From the NCBI GenBank assembly GCA_036503065.1, contig DASXXM010000163.1, positions 1-9,619 of the forward strand: a stretch of 9,619 nt of DNA, written 5' to 3'. The notes beneath the pieces were generated by a model. That model was not told where the DNA came from, searched no databases, and saw nothing but the letters and a program-made list of their open reading frames with translations. Position numbers and translations under genes: made by a program. Every line of letters starts with the position of its first letter. Positions within the stretch are counted from its first letter, which is position 1. Below, piece by piece: positions 6,039-9,619 of the stretch. Source of the stretch: DATEPR01 sp036503065 (GTDB lineage: Bacteria; Actinomycetota; Actinomycetes; Mycobacteriales; Pseudonocardiaceae).

Positions 6039-6045
6039 CGGTCTG

Positions 6046-9000
6046 GTGACAACGGACGGTTACCTGCGTTTCCCGCACCTGTACAACGATCTCGTGACGT
6101 TCGTGGCGGAGGACGACGTCTGGCTCGCGCCGCTGTCCGGTGGCCGGGCGTGGCGCCTGTCCGCCGACCGGGTGCCCGCCCGCAATCCCCGGTTCTCCCC
6201 CGACGGCACCATGATCGCCTGGGCCGGCCGGCGGGACGTCGCGCCCGAGGTGCACGTGGCACCGACCGACGGCGGCCCGAGCACCCGCCTGACCTACTGG
6301 GGTGACGCGACCACCGACGTGCTGGGCTGGACACCGGATGGCGCCGTGGCGGCCAAGACGTCGGCCGGACAGCCCGCGGTCAGCCAGACCTGGGCACATG
6401 CGGTGCCGGCCACCGGCGGGCCGGGCGAGCCGCTGCCCTACGGACCGGTCGGGCAGCTCGCCTTCGGTCCGGCCGGCGAGGTGTTGCTGGCCAGCGTGCC
6501 GTCCCGCGAACCGGCCTGGTGGAAGCGCTACCGGGGCGGCACGGCCGGCAAACTCTGGCTGGACCCGACCGGCGACGGCGAGTTCACCCGCATCCTCGCC
6601 GAGCTGGACGGCAACCTGGTGTCCCCGATGTGGGTGCGCGGGCGCATCGCGTTCCTGGCCGACCACGAAGGTGTCGGCAGTCTGTACTCGTGCCAGCCCG
6701 GCGGTGACGACCTGCGACGGCACGGCACACCCGAGTTCTACGCCCGGCACGCCAGCACCGACGGCGACCGGATCGTGTACGAGTCGGCCGGCCAGCTGTG
6801 GCTGGTGCACGACCTCGATGCCGAGCCGACACTGCTGGACATCCGGCTCGGTGGCCCCGCCAGCGGCCGCCAGCCCTACCCGATCGACACCGCGGCACAT
6901 CTCGGCGACGCGGTACCGGACCACACCGGGCGGGGCAGCGTGGTCGAGGTCCGCGGCACCGTGCACTGGCTGACCCACACCGACGGACCGGCCAGGACGC
7001 TGGCGGCCGAGCCGGGGACGCGAGCCCGCTGCCCGATCGTGCTCGGCGACTCGGGAAACGTCGCGTGGGTAACGGACGCGGACGGCGAGGACGCCGTGCG
7101 GGTGTCCCCGGCCGATGGCAGCGACCCCGGCGTGCCGCCCCGCGTGATCGGCACCGGAGCGCTGGGCCGGGTACTGGAACTGGCCGCAGCACCGGACGGC
7201 ACGCACATCGCCGCGGTCTGCCACGACGGCCGACTGCTGCTGATCGACACCGAGTCGACGGAGATCCGGGAGGTCACCAGGGCCGAGGAGGGCGAGCCGT
7301 CCTGGCCCGCCTTCTCGCCGGATTCCCGCTGGCTGGCCTGGTCGCATCCGGGTCCGGAGCCGTTGCGTCAGATCAAGCTCGCCGCGCTGACCGACCTGGC
7401 CGCGACCGACGTCACCGACCTGCGGTTCTGCGATTTCAATCCGGTGTTCACCCAGGACGGCAAGTACCTCGCGTTCCTGTCCGTCCGCAGTTTCGACCCG
7501 ATCTACGATGTGCACGCGTTCGAACTGTCCTTTCCCAACGGCTGCCGCCCGTATCTGGTGCCGTTGGCCGCGGACGACCCGTCACCGTTCGACCCGCAAC
7601 CGGCAGGCCGGCCGCCGGTACCGTCCACATCGGACGACGAGGTGGCGGTTGCCGTGGATCTGACCGGAATCACCGACCGGCTGGTGCCGTTCCCGGTGGA
7701 CACGGGCGACTACTCCGGGCTGCAGGCGGCGGCGGATGCGGTGTTCTGGCTGGCGCACCCGCTGGCCGGGGTACTCGGCGGGGACGGCGCCTGGCCGGAC
7801 ATCGAACGCCCGCAACCCGCACTGGAACGCTTCGACCTGATCCGCCTGCGACTGGACGAGGTCGAATCGGCCGTGGACACGGCCACCGTCTCCGGCGACG
7901 GCAAGCGGATACTGATCCGCGACCGTGACCGGCTGCGCGTCATCTCCGCCGGGCGCCGCCCCGCGAACGGCGACGACGCGGACGACCCGGTCGACATCGA
8001 CCTGGACCGGATCCGGGTCACGCTCGACCCGGCGGCCGAGTGGCGCCAGGCCTACGACGAAGCGGGCCGGTTGATGCGCGACCACTTCTGGCGCGCGGAC
8101 ATGAACGGCGTCGACTGGACGAAGCAGTTGTTGCGCTATCGCCCCATCGTGGAGCGACTGGCCGGCCAGGACGACTTCATCGACCTGCTCTGGGAGATCC
8201 AGGGCGAGTTGGGCACCTCACACGCCTACGCCATCCCGAAATCGGCCGAGCCCGGCACCCGGCGCCCGGTGGGCAGGTTGGGCGCGGACCTGGCCCGCGA
8301 CGACGCCGGGTTGTGGCGGCTGACCCGGGTACTGCCCGGCGAAAGCTCCGATCCACGGGCACGTTCACCGCTGCGCGCGCCCGGCGCCCGGATCCACTCG
8401 GGTGACGCGATCCTCGCGGTCGACTCGCAGCCGGTCGACACGGCGACCGGCCCCGCACCGCTGCTGGCCGGCACCGCGGGCAAGCCGGTGGAGTTGACGG
8501 TGTCCCCCGCGGAAGGCGGCCCGCCGCGCCGGGTGGTGGTGACGCCGCTGGCCGAGGACACCTCGCTGCGCTACCAGGACTGGGTGGCCGACCGACGCGA
8601 CCACGTACACAGGACCAGCGACGGCCGACTCGGCTACCTGCACATACCGGACATGATCGCCAACGGATGGGCGCAGCTGCATCGGGATCTGCGGCTGGAG
8701 GTGCGTCGCGAGGGCCTGATCGTCGACGTCCGGCAGAACCGCGGTGGCCACCTGTCCCAGCTCGTCGTCGAACGTCTGGCACGTACGGTTGTCGGCTGGA
8801 GTGTCGGCCGGGACAACTACTTTGTGGAGACCTATCCGTCGGACGCGCCACGCGGTCCGGTCGTCGCGGTGGCCAACGAGTTCTCCGGGTCGGACGGCGA
8901 CATCGTCAATGCGGTGATCAAGGCGCGTGGCATCGGGCCGGTGGTGGGGACGAGGACCTGGGGCGGCACGATCGGTATCGACATGCGGTATCACCTGGTT

Positions 9001-9225
9001 GACGGCACGCTGGTTACTCAGCCGCGTTATGCCAGCTGGATCTCCGGGCCCGGGTGGGGGGTGGAGAATCGTGGGGTCGATCCGGATGTCGAGGTGGTCA
9101 TGACGCCGCAGGACTGGGTTGCCGGGCGTGATCCGCAGTTGGATACGGCTGTGGGTATTGCCTTGCGGTCGTTGGTGGATCGGCCCGCGGCTGTTCAGCC
9201 GGCTCTGCCGCCACCCGGTTTCTAA
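6046..9225 (+). CDS. Tricorn protease homologue (S41 family peptidase)
   Basis: 1059 residues, the expected size for tricorn proteases (about 1070 in Thermoplasma). Tricorn forms large cytoplasmic assemblies that cut peptides, such as proteasome products, to short pieces. The frame is open 77 codons upstream, but homology begins at TTDGYLRFPHLYNDLVTFVA and the extra part overlaps cynS, so GTG 6046-6048 is the start. Domains, by comparison with the Thermoplasma enzyme: six-bladed propeller about 1-310 (AEDDVWLAPLSGG, FSPDGTMIAWAG), seven-bladed propeller about 320-655 (FSPDSRWLAWS, FTQDGKYLAFLSVRSFDPIY), helical C1 about 660-735, PDZ about 740-835 (SGDAILAVDSQPV) and catalytic C2 about 840-1030. 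The tetrad is visible: S725-H726 (LGTSHAYA), S949 in NEFSGSDGD and E1007 in WGVENRGVDPD, equivalent to S745, H746, S965 and E1023. All are kept, so it should be active. Third-position T rises sharply in the last 75 codons. A strong hairpin follows the stop. Confidence 0.95.
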   Translation: MTTDGYLRFPHLYNDLVTFVAEDDVWLAPLSGGRAWRLSADRVPARNPRFSPDGTMIAWAGRRDVAPEVHVAPTDGGPSTRLTYWGDATTDVLGWTPDGAVAAKTSAGQPAVSQTWAHAVPATGGPGEPLPYGPVGQLAFGPAGEVLLASVPSREPAWWKRYRGGTAGKLWLDPTGDGEFTRILAELDGNLVSPMWVRGRIAFLADHEGVGSLYSCQPGGDDLRRHGTPEFYARHASTDGDRIVYESAGQLWLVHDLDAEPTLLDIRLGGPASGRQPYPIDTAAHLGDAVPDHTGRGSVVEVRGTVHWLTHTDGPARTLAAEPGTRARCPIVLGDSGNVAWVTDADGEDAVRVSPADGSDPGVPPRVIGTGALGRVLELAAAPDGTHIAAVCHDGRLLLIDTESTEIREVTRAEEGEPSWPAFSPDSRWLAWSHPGPEPLRQIKLAALTDLAATDVTDLRFCDFNPVFTQDGKYLAFLSVRSFDPIYDVHAFELSFPNGCRPYLVPLAADDPSPFDPQPAGRPPVPSTSDDEVAVAVDLTGITDRLVPFPVDTGDYSGLQAAADAVFWLAHPLAGVLGGDGAWPDIERPQPALERFDLIRLRLDEVESAVDTATVSGDGKRILIRDRDRLRVISAGRRPANGDDADDPVDIDLDRIRVTLDPAAEWRQAYDEAGRLMRDHFWRADMNGVDWTKQLLRYRPIVERLAGQDDFIDLLWEIQGELGTSHAYAIPKSAEPGTRRPVGRLGADLARDDAGLWRLTRVLPGESSDPRARSPLRAPGARIHSGDAILAVDSQPVDTATGPAPLLAGTAGKPVELTVSPAEGGPPRRVVVTPLAEDTSLRYQDWVADRRDHVHRTSDGRLGYLHIPDMIANGWAQLHRDLRLEVRREGLIVDVRQNRGGHLSQLVVERLARTVVGWSVGRDNYFVETYPSDAPRGPVVAVANEFSGSDGDIVNAVIKARGIGPVVGTRTWGGTIGIDMRYHLVDGTLVTQPRYASWISGPGWGVENRGVDPDVEVVMTPQDWVAGRDPQLDTAVGIALRSLVDRPAAVQPALPPPGF

Positions 9226-9278
9226 AGCAGTTGTTGGTGGTTTGTCTTTCCCGCCTTGGCAAACCACCAACAACTGCT
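9226..9278. terminator. Perfect 19-bp-arm hairpin after the tricorn stop, likely bidirectional terminator
   Basis: AGCAGTTGTTGGTGGTTTG (9226-9244) is exactly repeated in inverted orientation at 9260-9278, with a 15-base loop. The left arm begins at the base after the tricorn TAA, and the right arm ends five bases before the stop of the convergent gene. The hairpin therefore fills the intergenic gap and could stop transcription from both sides. There is no T-tract after the stem, as is common in actinobacteria. The arms are only about 47% GC, well below the surroundings. Confidence 0.75.
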
Positions 9279-9283
9279 ATGAC

Positions 9284-9619
9284 TCAACGACGAGGCGGAA
9301 TCGGCGTCGGCCGAGTTAGCCCGGTCCGCTCGTCCCCGTAACTGAGCCACGGAGCAATCGGTTCCTGCTGTCCAACACCAGCTCGGTGATAATCGCAAAC
9401 CCCGCTCGGGAACGTGGCCCGCAACTGAGCCCGCTGCGCCGCAGTGAACGAGACCGGGTAGCTGTCGAAGTCCAACGGCGTCAACGCGCACTTCAGCACG
9501 TTCATGCCCAACGACTCACCACTGTCCAACCGAGGATTGGCGGCCACCGGATACCCGGCCGCACAAGGACCGGTGGCCGGATCGGTCACGGTAGCAACGA
9601 TCCGCTGCGTAGTGGACAC
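9284..9619 (-). CDS. DUF6351-like secreted protein, C-terminal part (partial)
   Basis: The frame is open to the window edge, so only the last 111 or so residues are seen; the GTG at the very edge is probably not the true start. The visible part contains DSGESLGMNVLKCALTPLDF, a YPVSFTAAQRAQLRATFP segment, then SGVCDYHRAGVGQ and a WLSYGD near the end, with three cysteines (residues 18, 43, 76 of the visible part). I recognise this as the C-terminal pattern of DUF6351 proteins, which are actinobacterial exported proteins of unknown role with some resemblance to tannase/esterase-type alpha/beta hydrolases. The catalytic region and any signal peptide are outside the window. The gene converges on tricorn across the 58-bp gap holding the hairpin. 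Confidence 0.7.
   Translation of the reverse strand: MSTTQRIVATVTDPATGPCAAGYPVAANPRLDSGESLGMNVLKCALTPLDFDSYPVSFTAAQRAQLRATFPSGVCDYHRAGVGQQEPIAPWLSYGDERTGLTRPTPIPPRR

Noticed and set aside
5815..6045. 77-codon N-terminal extension of the tricorn frame
   Set aside because: It is antisense to cynS and Arg/Pro-rich; tricorn homology starts right after the GTG at 6046.
5968..7515. 515-codon minus-strand frame opposite tricorn
   Set aside because: It is an antisense shadow of a well-supported protein, with a Val/Gly/Arg-rich composition and no motifs.
8365..9273. 302-codon minus-strand frame opposite the 3' part of tricorn
   Set aside because: It starts inside the hairpin, is antisense to the catalytic domain coding region and shows no family motif.

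Overview
The window looks like chromosome of a high-GC Gram-positive bacterium, most likely a filamentous actinomycete. The coding sequence is very GC-rich with a strong preference for G or C at third codon positions. The families present (SGNH hydrolase, secreted beta-helix protein, MpaB/DUF2236 oxygenase, bacterial tricorn protease, DUF6351 protein) are typical of actinobacteria. The genus cannot be fixed from this sequence.

Layout: (1) 1-114 (+) is the last part of an SGNH/GDSL hydrolase. Its stop codon abuts, with no spacer, the stop of a convergent gene. (2) 115-2730 (-) encodes a large secreted right-handed beta-helix protein with two copies of a jelly-roll-like module; a good sigma70-type promoter and a ribosome binding site lie upstream. 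(3) 2870-3730 (-) encodes an MpaB/DUF2236 family haem oxygenase. (4) About 3770-5527 (-) is a degenerate IS607-family element. The serine-recombinase TnpA has lost its DNA-binding head and catalytic serine, while TnpB, the RNA-guided nuclease, appears intact and is followed by a hairpin-rich stretch that could be the omega RNA and right end. (5) 5528-5974 (-) encodes cyanase with all three catalytic residues. (6) 6046-9225 (+) encodes a full-length tricorn protease, divergent from cyanase across a 71-bp gap. (7) 9226-9278 is a perfect 19-bp-arm hairpin directly after the tricorn stop. (8) 9284-9619 (-) is the C-terminal part of a DUF6351-like secreted protein running off the window.

How it fits together: cynS, the tnpA remnant, tnpB, the candidate omega RNA and mpaB all lie on the minus strand without an obvious terminator between them, so they could be partly co-transcribed from the cynS promoter. 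Tricorn is transcribed away from them. The beta-helix protein and the SGNH hydrolase would both act on polysaccharides or their esters outside the cell. No rRNA, tRNA or CRISPR array was seen, and no stretch of more than 300 bases lacks a gene.

The most interesting item is the transposase-dead but nuclease-intact TnpB lodged between cyanase and the oxygenase. It is not a clearly new system, but it is a good candidate for a stranded or domesticated RNA-guided nuclease.
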